Positions 1 through 6,316 of a stretch of 6,353 nucleotides of DNA are shown here, piece after piece; position 1 is the stretch's first letter; each line of letters begins with the position of its first letter. The position numbers were made by a program, and so were the translations under genes. The notes under the pieces were generated by a model. That model did no database searches and was not told the origin of the DNA. It saw only the letters and a list, made by a program, of their open reading frames with translations. The stretch covers positions 1 through 6,353 of the forward strand of contig DBTO01000171.1 in NCBI GenBank assembly GCA_002307095.1, written 5' to 3'. This DNA comes from Sulfurospirillum sp. UBA1314. GTDB taxonomy: Bacteria > Campylobacterota > Campylobacteria > Campylobacterales > Sulfurospirillaceae.

Positions 1-1
1 A

Positions 2-11
2 TTACATGTAA
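2..11. repeat. TTACATGTAA palindrome, copy 1
   Basis: Exact copy at the left edge, within the open frame of the TPM-like gene, where it reads Leu-His-Val. It sits directly before the 13-bp inverted repeat. Confidence 0.85.
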
Positions 12-610
12 AGGCAAAGAAGCTATTGCTTCTTTGCCTTATCGCTTTTTTCCCAATGTTGATTTTTGCCAAGGAATTTGTCATTTACGATGATAGCTTA
101 GAAGAGAGAACAGCCCAAAAGATTGAAGAGATGGGCAGTGAACTTTTTGCTAAAAGCGGTGTTAAGGTCATCTTGATTGCTAAAAAAAGTGGTGAGGGTG
201 AAAATATTCTCACGTATGAGCAAAACTTTGCCAAAAATCTAACCACGCCTTATGTACTTTTGACTCTTTTTCAAGCTGAAAAAAAGGTCGATGTTTATGC
301 TTCTGTAGGATTAGAAAAAGAGTTTGATAGAGAAGCGCTGCTCTCACCTTTTCCATGGAGCGGTACGATTATTCCCTTGCTGACGTCTAAAAAGAACGAA
401 GTCAGTGTCGGTCCTGCATTGCTCAATGGCTATGCAGAACTTGTCGAAGAGATTGCAGCATATCGCAAAATAGAGTTAGAGAGTGCGATTGGAAGTGCGA
501 ATAAAACAACGATTAATCTTGTCAGGCTTCTGATTTATGGGTTTATGGTCGTTGTTGTCGTACTCATCATTTATAAAAGGATAAAAAGCCGTGGCGAAAG
601 CAAAAAGTGA
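2..610 (+). CDS. Exported, membrane-anchored TPM-like (DUF477) protein, 5' end cut by window edge
   Basis: The frame is open to the window edge. A TTG at 26 could start a 194-residue product, but I think the true start lies upstream: codons 11-22 encode Lys-Ala-Lys-Lys just before a Leu-rich stretch, which together make a normal signal peptide (n-region, hydrophobic core, probable cleavage after IFA near base 70). Starting at TTG removes the charged n-region and shows no convincing ribosome site. The mature part has alternating helices and strands, with a VYASVGLEKEF segment like the Gly-Leu-Glu turn of TPM-domain proteins. A single membrane helix lies near residues 165-183 (counted from TTG), followed by a basic cytoplasmic tail. 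This topology places the domain in the periplasm. The 3' end overlaps the FixH gene by 20 bases, so the two are co-transcribed. TPM proteins have varied roles, including photosystem repair and phosphatase activity; a link to cytochrome oxidase biogenesis is inferred only from the neighbour. The domain call is by eye and moderately sure. Confidence 0.7.
   Translation, partial: LHVKAKKLLLLCLIAFFPMLIFAKEFVIYDDSLEERTAQKIEEMGSELFAKSGVKVILIAKKSGEGENILTYEQNFAKNLTTPYVLLTLFQAEKKVDVYASVGLEKEFDREALLSPFPWSGTIIPLLTSKKNEVSVGPALLNGYAELVEEIAAYRKIELESAIGSANKTTINLVRLLIYGFMVVVVVLIIYKRIKSRGESKK
11..40 (+). repeat. Perfect 13-bp inverted repeat inside the signal-peptide coding region
   Basis: AAGGCAAAGAAGC (11-23) and its exact reverse complement (28-40) flank a 4-base TATT loop. 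A run of six T begins at 46, five bases after the stem. The arms encode the Lys-rich n-region and Leu-rich core of the signal peptide, so AAG and CTT codons partly explain the symmetry, but a perfect 13-bp match is more than codon choice requires. It may be an mRNA hairpin near the translation start, or a terminator-like structure for an upstream gene. The gap before the T-run and the open coding frame argue against a simple terminator. Confidence 0.75.
576..580 (+). promoter_or_regulatory. Ribosome binding site for the FixH gene
   Basis: AAAGG lies 10 bases before the GTG at 591, inside the 3' end of the preceding gene. It supports GTG 591 as the start of the FixH-family protein, giving a short charged N-terminus before the membrane helix. 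The spacing is slightly long. Confidence 0.5.
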
Positions 611-1085
611 ACACACGTATTACCCTCATGTTGTTATAGGAATGATTATTGGCTGTGTCGTTGCATGTGGTTTTACGATTAAAATTGCAATGGATAATCC
701 TGTTGAGATGGATACCTTTTACATGGCAAAATACCAACAAGTAGACCATTCCATCAACACGATTTTAGAGCTTCAAGAAAAATTCAATGCCAAATTTGAT
801 CTTGCCTATTCAACGGAAAAATTTGTTATGGGTCAAAACAGCATTACAATACGATTGAGTGATAAAAGCGGACAACCTGTCAATGACGCCAATGTCATGA
901 TGATGCTCTCACGTCCTGATAGCAATAAAGAGAATAAAGAGATGAAACCGTCACTCGTAGAAAACGGCAATTACACCTTTGGACCTTTTGAGATTACCAA
1001 GCCAGGTCGTTGGCAAATTCTGAGTAAAATTGACGTAGGCGAATTTAAAGGCTATCATAAAAACGAAGCCTACGCAGCACAGTAG
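591..1085 (+). CDS. FixH-family protein, probable cbb3 oxidase assembly factor
   Basis: This 164-residue protein starts at GTG, overlaps the upstream gene by 20 bases and ends with TAG. Residues 1-9 are polar and basic, and one membrane helix spans about 12-33. Next comes NPVEMDTFYMAKYQQVD, matching the FixH pattern of an Asn-Pro-like turn after the helix and a Tyr-x3-Asp segment, then a helix to about residue 65. Residues about 75-155 look like a beta-sandwich, with 'ITIRLSDKSGQPVNDANV' and 'GPFEITKPGRWQIL' as typical strands. The bulk should lie in the periplasm. In proteobacteria FixH acts with the copper ATPase FixI/CcoI in maturation of cbb3-type cytochrome c oxidase; no FixI is visible here, so the role is inferred from the family. 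A strong terminator begins 26 bases after the stop, so this is probably the last gene of its operon. I see no copper-binding Cys or Met-rich motif. Confidence 0.82.
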   Translation: MAKAKSEHTYYPHVVIGMIIGCVVACGFTIKIAMDNPVEMDTFYMAKYQQVDHSINTILELQEKFNAKFDLAYSTEKFVMGQNSITIRLSDKSGQPVNDANVMMMLSRPDSNKENKEMKPSLVENGNYTFGPFEITKPGRWQILSKIDVGEFKGYHKNEAYAAQ

Positions 1086-1110
1086 CTCCCCCTTTCTACC
1101 TTAATAACCT

Positions 1111-1148
1111 GCGGTAAGATAAGTTGTGTGATCTTACCGCTTTTCTTT
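1111..1148 (+). terminator. Rho-independent terminator after the FixH gene
   Basis: A perfect 10-bp stem, GCGGTAAGAT (1111-1120) with ATCTTACCGC (1131-1140), encloses a 10-base loop and is followed at once by TTTTCTTT. The GC-rich stem base next to a U-run is the classic form. It marks the end of the block carrying the TPM-like and FixH genes and separates it from addBA. On the minus strand the stem is not followed by a good T-run, so it looks one-directional. Confidence 0.88.
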
Positions 1149-1187
1149 CATTTTGACATAAAAATCCATCTTAAATCTTTGCTTTGT

Positions 1188-1193
1188 TATAAT
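1188..1193 (+). promoter_or_regulatory. -10 box of the addBA promoter
   Basis: A consensus TATAAT lies 27 bases before the addB ATG, with transcription expected to start near 1200. No -35 box sits at the usual 16-18 base distance; a perfect TTGACA at 1153-1158 is 29 bases away, too far to pair with it. The sequence between is T-rich, which suits the main sigma factor of Campylobacterota, whose promoters often have a good -10 box and periodic T-tracts instead of a -35. The predicted leader is only about 20 bases. Confidence 0.7.
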
Positions 1194-1195
1194 AG

Positions 1196-1206
1196 GTTTA
1201 TTAAAC
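1196..1206. repeat. Short palindrome at the predicted addBA transcription start
   Basis: GTTTATTAAAC has two 5-base arms around a single T. It begins three bases after the -10 box and covers the expected start of transcription. A repressor binding here would block initiation, but arms this short and AT-rich can arise by chance. Confidence 0.3.
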
Positions 1207-1216
1207 AAGGTGAGGG
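1207..1216 (+). promoter_or_regulatory. Ribosome binding site of addB
   Basis: AAGGTGAGGG offers two purine-rich anti-16S matches: AAGG 9 bases and GAGG 4 bases before the ATG at 1220. It fixes the addB start; no other in-frame start nearby has comparable support. Confidence 0.7.
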
Positions 1217-1219
1217 AAT

Positions 1220-3568
1220 ATGTTAGAAGTTTTTGCAACGAGTCGTGCCGTACGCTCTTTTTACGATACTTTTTTAGACGCAAACACTCTTCTTCCCAAA
1301 GCCATTACCATTGCAGAACTAGAGCAAAAAGCTGTTTTGGTACCACATCACTCATTGGTTGATGAAGATATGCGAGTACTTCTGATGCAAGAAGCCTCTC
1401 GCTTTACCAAGTTTGAACTTCTCTACATTGAGCGTGAATTTTTTACCTTTTTGAAAAACTCCACCTATCTGTTTCGTTTTTTTGAAGAGCTTAGCCATGA
1501 AAAAGTCGCACTGGATGCGTTGTTGAGCGCTGATACGTACGAGCACTACGCAGAGCACTTGGAAGTGTTGCAAACGCTTCTAAAGCACTATAAAGCACTT
1601 CTCTCCAAACACGCACTGTATGATCGCATCACGCTTCCTGAATGCTATGAACTCAATGTTGCATACATTCGCTCACTGGGCGCTGTTCGTATTCATTTAG
1701 AAGGGTTTTTAAGCCGTTTTGAAGTAGAACTTCTCAGCCAAATTGCCACACTGATTCCTTTACATGTAAACGTTACGATTAGTGCTTACAATCAAAAAAT
1801 GGCGTTATTGTTTGCAGATTTTGGCATTGCATTGGAGCAAAACAACACCTATGAGATCAATCTCTCCACGAAAGAGATTTTACATGTAAAGCCTCAAAAC
1901 ACTTCCAAACAAGCTATTCAAGCCTACGGTTTCTCATCACGTCTCGCGCAAATGGGCTATGTTCAAAGTGCCATTGCCCAGTTTGTCGAAGAGGGCTTGA
2001 GTCCCGAAGAGATCGTGGTCATTTTGCCCGATGAGCGTTTTGCTGAAGTGCTACGTCCCTTCGATACATGGCACAATCTCAACTTTGCGATGGGCATAAG
2101 TTTGAAGCAGAGTCCGTTTTATCAAAAACTGAGTGCCATTGAAAAAGCAATGCGCAATGACGAGATCGAAGATCATCTCCGCATTGCGCGTTTAAAAATT
2201 GAGCCTGAAATCATGGTTACATGTAAAGAGATTTGGCATCAAAAAGTCTCCAGTGAAACGGCGATGAATTTCTTTGAAAAGCTCCTCGCTTTCGATGCCA
2301 AAGAGCAGAAAAATCCTCTCTTTCAAGAAGCTTTTTTTGCCTTTACCCACTTTTTAAAACATGCCCCTGCTCTTCGTTTTGAGCAAGTGACCAAACTGCT
2401 TTTAAACCGCCTTGCAGTCCTTACGCAAGATGATGTCAGGGGTGGGAAAGTGACGGTTTTAGGCGTGCTGGAAACCAGAGGAGTGAGCTACAAAGGTGTC
2501 ATTGTTTTAGATTTTAACGACGAATTTGTGCCAAAGCGAAGTCAAAAAGACCTTTTTCTCTCCTCGTCAGTTCGCGCACACGCGGGACTTCCCACCAAAA
2601 GGGATCGAGAGAATTTACAACGCTACTACTACCATCAGCTCTTCTCTCGTGGGCAAAAGATTGCTATCGCTTATGTCAAAAATGAGACGACCATGCCTTC
2701 ACGCTTTTTGGATGAGCTTGGGTTCAATACAACGGTTATGGCAGATGAGAAAGCACTGCAACCGCTTCTCTTTGAAGTAAATGCTCCTAAAAATCTTTAT
2801 GATCAGCCATTCATCGATGCACCTTATGATCTCAAGCAGTTCCCTCTCTCGGCGACAAAGCTTAAAACGCTTCTTACATGTAAACGCCAGTTTTATTTTC
2901 GCTACATTGCCAGACTCAAAGAGGCGAAGATGCCAAGCACTCAAATCGACGAGCAAACGATAGGCATTGCGCTTCATAAAGTGCTCGAAGATGCGATATG
3001 CGATGAAGCGCTCATGGACGAAAAAAGCCTGTACGCTAAACTTGAAATGCTTTTGAAAGAGAACAATTACCATGAAGTATGGGGCTATTTTGTCGATGTA
3101 TGGCTTCAAAAACTTCGCCCGTTTATGGAGAATGAAGTGGCACGTTTTGAAGAGGGCTTTCGCGTTTTCAAAAAAGAGTTTTCGCATAATGTGCCCTACG
3201 GTGATTTTATGCTCGAAGGGCAGATTGATCGCATCGATCAAAAAGGAGATGCGCTGTTTGTCATCGACTACAAAAGTGGCAAAGTGCCTACGACGACGGA
3301 GCGTTCGCTTGAGGGAACAGTTGATTTTCAACTGGTCTTTTACGCGTACATCGCAAGCTCACTTGGTACTGTTGGAGGCGTTTATTACTACGATCTCAAA
3401 GAGGGTGTTTTAGTGAGCGAAAACTTCCTTGAAGAGAAGAAAGCGCTTTTACATGTAAAGCTACAAGAGCTCTCTAAACCGATCAATGGCTACGAGCTGT
3501 GCGACGAGATCAAGCATTGCAGGCTTTGCCCGTATGTGCAGTTGTGTGGACGCGAGGAGCAGATATGA
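1220..3568 (+). CDS. addB: AddB-like subunit of the AddAB helicase-nuclease, PD-(D/E)XK nuclease
   Basis: This 782-residue protein is the likely partner of AddA in processing double-strand DNA ends for RecA-dependent repair. The N-terminal part is helicase-like but has no Gly-Lys-Thr phosphate loop: it begins MLEVFATSRAVRSF where Bacillus AddB has a Walker A. Residues 411-438 (VTVLGVLETRG, then VIVLDFNDEFVP) match the conserved AddB/RecB-type segment around helicase motifs V-VI. The C-terminal nuclease shows GIALHKVLE (His586), GQIDRID (Asp670), IDYKSGK (Asp683, Lys685) and QLVFYAY (Gln704, Tyr708). The 13-residue gap from Asp670 to Asp683 equals that between the catalytic Asp residues of E. 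coli RecB. Cys554 before the nuclease plus Cys767, Cys770 and Cys776 after it (C-x2-C-x5-C) fit the 4Fe-4S staple of AddB nucleases; Cys761 is extra. The protein is much shorter than Bacillus AddB (about 1,160 residues), as I would expect in Campylobacterota. The stop overlaps the addA start by four bases, implying translational coupling. Five copies of TTACATGTAA lie inside it. Confidence 0.9.
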   Translation: MLEVFATSRAVRSFYDTFLDANTLLPKAITIAELEQKAVLVPHHSLVDEDMRVLLMQEASRFTKFELLYIEREFFTFLKNSTYLFRFFEELSHEKVALDALLSADTYEHYAEHLEVLQTLLKHYKALLSKHALYDRITLPECYELNVAYIRSLGAVRIHLEGFLSRFEVELLSQIATLIPLHVNVTISAYNQKMALLFADFGIALEQNNTYEINLSTKEILHVKPQNTSKQAIQAYGFSSRLAQMGYVQSAIAQFVEEGLSPEEIVVILPDERFAEVLRPFDTWHNLNFAMGISLKQSPFYQKLSAIEKAMRNDEIEDHLRIARLKIEPEIMVTCKEIWHQKVSSETAMNFFEKLLAFDAKEQKNPLFQEAFFAFTHFLKHAPALRFEQVTKLLLNRLAVLTQDDVRGGKVTVLGVLETRGVSYKGVIVLDFNDEFVPKRSQKDLFLSSSVRAHAGLPTKRDRENLQRYYYHQLFSRGQKIAIAYVKNETTMPSRFLDELGFNTTVMADEKALQPLLFEVNAPKNLYDQPFIDAPYDLKQFPLSATKLKTLLTCKRQFYFRYIARLKEAKMPSTQIDEQTIGIALHKVLEDAICDEALMDEKSLYAKLEMLLKENNYHEVWGYFVDVWLQKLRPFMENEVARFEEGFRVFKKEFSHNVPYGDFMLEGQIDRIDQKGDALFVIDYKSGKVPTTTERSLEGTVDFQLVFYAYIASSLGTVGGVYYYDLKEGVLVSENFLEEKKALLHVKLQELSKPINGYELCDEIKHCRLCPYVQLCGREEQI
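1760..1769. repeat. TTACATGTAA palindrome, copy 2
   Basis: Exact copy in addB, reading Leu-His-Val (residues 181-183). It extends to the 12-base palindrome TTTACATGTAAA (1759-1770). Confidence 0.9.
1880..1889. repeat. TTACATGTAA palindrome, copy 3
   Basis: Exact copy in addB, reading Leu-His-Val (residues 221-223), 120 bases after copy 2. It extends to 12 bases (1879-1890). Confidence 0.9.
2217..2226. repeat. TTACATGTAA palindrome, copy 4
   Basis: Exact copy in addB in the second permitted frame, reading Val-Thr-Cys-Lys. Confidence 0.9.
2874..2883. repeat. TTACATGTAA palindrome, copy 5, encoding a proposed Fe-S cysteine
   Basis: Exact copy in addB reading Leu-Thr-Cys-Lys. The TGT codon is Cys554, the proposed first ligand of the AddB iron-sulfur cluster. 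Confidence 0.9.
3449..3458. repeat. TTACATGTAA palindrome, copy 6
   Basis: Exact copy near the 3' end of addB, reading Leu-His-Val. It extends to 12 bases (3448-3459). Confidence 0.9.
3554..3559 (+). promoter_or_regulatory. Ribosome binding site that sets the addA start
   Basis: GAGGAG lies 5 bases before the ATG at 3565, inside the last codons of addB. Its strength and spacing decide for this ATG over the in-frame GTG at 3499, which would add 22 residues unlike any helicase N-terminus. Confidence 0.8.
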
Positions 3569-6288
3569 ATCTCAGTCCTTATTTGGCACTCGAAGCCAGT
3601 GCTGGAAGTGGAAAAACCTTTGCGCTGAGCGTGCGCTATCTCTCACTTCTCTTTATGGGCGCGAATCCTCAAAAGATTGTCGCACTCACCTTTACCAACA
3701 AATCTGCGGCAGAGATGAAAACGCGCATCTTTGAGACGCTGAAACACCTTGAAAGTAAAGATGAATTAGAAGCGATTGCCGTGCAAACGGGCAAGTCCAA
3801 AGAGACACTACTCTTTGAGAAAGAGCGTGTGATGCAAACCTTGCTGCAAGCGGACATCAAAATTTCGACACTGGACTCTTTTTTCTCCCTAATTTTGCGC
3901 CATTTTGCATTACATGTAGGCTTGCAACCCGACTTCAAAGTAGGGCAAAATGGGCTCGATGAGGAGCTTGTGGAACGTTTCATCAAAGGGTGCAAAAGCA
4001 AAAATCTCTACAATGCACTGATTGCTTTTAGTATCAACGAAGATAAAAAATTAAATGACCTGTTTAGTCTTCTGAATATGCTGTATCAGAAAAAATCAGA
4101 GCTTGATATTAGCACTTTAGATGAGGGACATTACCCCTCTTTGAAGCCATGCTTAGATATTTTAGAACGCATTAGAGATTACTTTGAACAAAGTGGACTC
4201 TCCGCGCGTGGGCTGGCGACACTCAAAGCGCAGACACTGGCTGATCTGCTTACTAAGAAGTATCTGGAGCGTGAAGACTTTGGCTATTGGGATTATAAAA
4301 AGTATGCTAATGAGACAACCGATGCGCTTTTGCGAGAACTCAAGCAGGCGTTAAACGAACATGTCAATGCCAAAGAGGCGTACTTTTTAGGGCAACTGGG
4401 CAAACTCTTTGCGATCTATGATGAGAGTCTGCGAGCTCTGATGGGCGAGTATGGTGAGCTTCGTTTTGATGACGTGACCAATCTGCTTTACACCCTGTTG
4501 CGCCAAGAGATCAGCAAAGATTTTCTCTATTTTCGCCTTGATGGGGTGATAGAGCATCTGCTGATCGATGAGTTTCAAGACACGAGCATCGTACAGTACC
4601 AGATTCTTCTGCCACTTATCCAAGAGATACGCTCAGGACAGGGCGTGAAGGACTTTAAAACGCTCTTTTTCGTGGGCGATGTGAAGCAGTCGATCTACCG
4701 ATTTCGCGGTGGTGCTAAAGAGCTGTTTGGGTACGCCAAAAAGAGTTTGCATTTAGAGGTGAATGCGCTCGATACGAATTATCGAAGTACCGAGCAAGTT
4801 GTTAATTTTGTCAATGAAATCTTTACATGTAAAATCAAAGGGTATGAGCCACAAAAGGTTGCCAAAGCCACGGGTGAGGGCTACATCAATGTGCGCATTG
4901 AAGAAATGATTGAGCCTTCTGTTTTAGAGGCGATTTCTTTGCTTTTAAAAGAGGGTGTCAAGCCCAAAGACGTTGCTCTTTTGGTGCATACGAACAAAGA
5001 TGCCAAAGTCTTTAAAGCGTTGGTGCAAGAGCAGTTTCCCGCTTTACATGTAAGGCTTGAGGCGACCTTGAAACTCATTGAAGTGCGCTCCATCAAAGCC
5101 ATTATTGCTTTGCTTAAATACCTCTACTTTGGCGATGAACTCTACAAAGCAACATTCCTAGCTCTTTGCGGCAAGACGTGGGAGACACCGCTTTCTCGTA
5201 ACGGGTGGGATTTAGATGCGACGCCACTTGTTTTGGTCGAAAAAATCATTAAAACCTATGGACTGTTTGATGGTAGCGTTGATCTGCTCAGTTTCTTAGA
5301 GGTTGCGAGCCGTTACGAAGAGATCGAGAGTTTTTTATTTGCGCTAGATGATTTAAGCGATGAAGCTAAAAGCGAAGATGTGGATGGTTTGCGTGTTTTA
5401 ACCGTTCATAAATCCAAAGGCTTGGAGTTTGAGCATGTCATCGTGTGCGATCGCCTCAGTCGCGACAACAACCGAAGCGATACGATTTTATTTAGCTACG
5501 ATGAGGTAGACATCAAAGGGCTTTACCTCACGATGGGTGGCAGAGAATCGGTCGACGCCGTGTATGCCAAAGCCAAAGAGCAAGAGAGCATCTTAATGTA
5601 TGAAGATAGGCTCAATGCGTTGTATGTGGCTTTCACACGAGCCAAGCGGTCACTGTTTGTCTGTGCCAAAGCGCAAAACAGTGCGTTTGAAATGCTGGAT
5701 CTGAGCACAACAGAGAGAGGTGTGATCGGTGTTTCTACCAAAGAGACATCGCTTATTCCAACTACGATGTGTGTCTATCAGCCTCAGCGTTATGGTGCGC
5801 AAGAGGTGGCAAATACACCTGAGGAAGAGGGTGAAAGCGCTGAGATTGCTTCTATCACCTTTGGAATAGCACAGCACTACTTGTTGGAGATGCTTGATAG
5901 TTTTGATGAGCCTTCACTGAAGCGTGCTTACATCGCACTGCAAAACCGTTTTGCACCACTGTTGGATGAGTCAACTCTGCAAGCGATCTATCAGCGGGGT
6001 GAAAAACTCATTTCTTGTAAAGCCTTTTTGGATTTGATAAAAGGAGCAAAAATCTATAAAGAACAACCACTCATTTATCAAAAAGAGCGCAAGCAGATCG
6101 ATCTTTTACTTGAATTTCCAGATCGTATTATTGTTATTGATTATAAAAGCTCGAAAAAGCAGAGTGACAAGCACCAAGCTCAGGTGAAGCTCTACCAAGA
6201 TGCACTTTCTACGATTTATAACTTGCCTGTGGAGGCGTATATTTGTTATTTGCAAAACGATGGAATCGAACTTCTTAAAAGCTTATAG
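3565..6288 (+). CDS. addA: AddA: UvrD/RecB-family helicase with C-terminal nuclease
   Basis: This 907-residue protein is the ATP-driven motor and one of the two nucleases of AddAB, unwinding and trimming double-strand ends before RecA loading. Superfamily 1A motifs appear in order: Walker A ASAGSGKT (11-18, Lys17), motif Ia LTFTNKSAAEMKTRI (41-55), STLDSFF (101-107), Walker B IDEFQD (Asp335, Glu336), motif III VGDVKQSIYRFRG (370-382), motif IV DTNYRS (403-408), motif V TVHKSKGLEFE (613-623) and motif VI LYVAFTRAKR (686-695). The RecB-type nuclease follows: FGIAQH (His771), QIDLLLE (Asp846), IDYKSSK (Asp859, Lys861) and QVKLYQ (Gln873, Tyr877), with the same 13-residue Asp-Asp spacing as in AddB. 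All key residues are present, so both activities should be intact. It is shorter than Bacillus AddA (about 1,230 residues). I chose ATG 3565 for its GAGGAG site, its ATGA overlap with addB, and because it puts the phosphate loop at residues 11-18. Three copies of the TTACATGTAA palindrome lie within it. No terminator follows the stop inside the window. Confidence 0.95.
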   Translation: MNLSPYLALEASAGSGKTFALSVRYLSLLFMGANPQKIVALTFTNKSAAEMKTRIFETLKHLESKDELEAIAVQTGKSKETLLFEKERVMQTLLQADIKISTLDSFFSLILRHFALHVGLQPDFKVGQNGLDEELVERFIKGCKSKNLYNALIAFSINEDKKLNDLFSLLNMLYQKKSELDISTLDEGHYPSLKPCLDILERIRDYFEQSGLSARGLATLKAQTLADLLTKKYLEREDFGYWDYKKYANETTDALLRELKQALNEHVNAKEAYFLGQLGKLFAIYDESLRALMGEYGELRFDDVTNLLYTLLRQEISKDFLYFRLDGVIEHLLIDEFQDTSIVQYQILLPLIQEIRSGQGVKDFKTLFFVGDVKQSIYRFRGGAKELFGYAKKSLHLEVNALDTNYRSTEQVVNFVNEIFTCKIKGYEPQKVAKATGEGYINVRIEEMIEPSVLEAISLLLKEGVKPKDVALLVHTNKDAKVFKALVQEQFPALHVRLEATLKLIEVRSIKAIIALLKYLYFGDELYKATFLALCGKTWETPLSRNGWDLDATPLVLVEKIIKTYGLFDGSVDLLSFLEVASRYEEIESFLFALDDLSDEAKSEDVDGLRVLTVHKSKGLEFEHVIVCDRLSRDNNRSDTILFSYDEVDIKGLYLTMGGRESVDAVYAKAKEQESILMYEDRLNALYVAFTRAKRSLFVCAKAQNSAFEMLDLSTTERGVIGVSTKETSLIPTTMCVYQPQRYGAQEVANTPEEEGESAEIASITFGIAQHYLLEMLDSFDEPSLKRAYIALQNRFAPLLDESTLQAIYQRGEKLISCKAFLDLIKGAKIYKEQPLIYQKERKQIDLLLEFPDRIIVIDYKSSKKQSDKHQAQVKLYQDALSTIYNLPVEAYICYLQNDGIELLKSL
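3910..3919. repeat. TACATGTA palindrome, copy 7, one mismatch
   Basis: TTACATGTAG in addA keeps the 8-base palindromic core with one changed outer base. It reads Leu-His-Val. The following GGCTTG resembles the right flank of copy 9. Confidence 0.8.
4823..4832. repeat. TTACATGTAA palindrome, copy 8
   Basis: Exact copy in addA reading Phe-Thr-Cys-Lys, located between helicase motifs IV and V. It extends to 12 bases (4822-4833). Confidence 0.9.
5044..5053. repeat. TTACATGTAA palindrome, copy 9
   Basis: Exact copy in addA reading Leu-His-Val, 221 bases after copy 8. It is the last copy in the window; none occurs in the remaining 1.3 kb. Confidence 0.9.
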
Positions 6289-6291
6289 TAC

Positions 6292-6316
6292 ACTTAATTT
6301 AAGTAGTATTTAAGTA
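6292..6316. repeat. AT-rich palindrome and direct repeat after addA
   Basis: ACTTAA-T-TTAAGT (6292-6304) is a 13-base palindrome starting four bases after the addA stop. ATTTAAGTA occurs at 6297-6305 and again at 6308-6316, an 11-base period close to one helical turn. The two patterns overlap. This may be a regulator site for a gene to the right, or simple AT-rich sequence; there is no GC-rich stem with a T-run, so it is not a standard terminator. Confidence 0.45.

Noticed and set aside
26..28. TTG as the start of the first gene
   Set aside because: It lies in a hairpin loop, lacks a good ribosome site and would drop the Lys-rich n-region of the signal peptide. The frame stays open to the window edge, so the start is probably outside.
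717..728. TTACATGGCA, ACATGTCAA (near 4360) and TTCTTGTAAAGCC (near 6012) as further palindrome copies
   Set aside because: They share only part of the motif and lose the palindrome. They may be decayed copies, but by themselves they are within chance expectation.
1153..1158. Perfect TTGACA as the -35 box of the addBA promoter
   Set aside because: It is 29 bases from the TATAAT at 1188, far beyond normal spacing, and no other -10 sits 16-18 bases downstream.
2699..3331. 210-codon open frame on the minus strand
   Set aside because: It lies wholly opposite the addB nuclease region, whose motifs are clear in the plus strand, and its protein is basic and low in recognisable features. It is a shadow of addB codon use.
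3499..3564. In-frame upstream GTG start for addA
   Set aside because: It would add 22 residues derived from the addB C-terminus in another frame. ATG 3565 has a strong ribosome site and the usual ATGA overlap.
1760..5053. CRISPR array or tandem repeat
   Set aside because: The repeated unit is only about 10-12 bases, spacing ranges from 120 to over 900 bases, and the sequence between copies is conserved-looking AddAB coding sequence.
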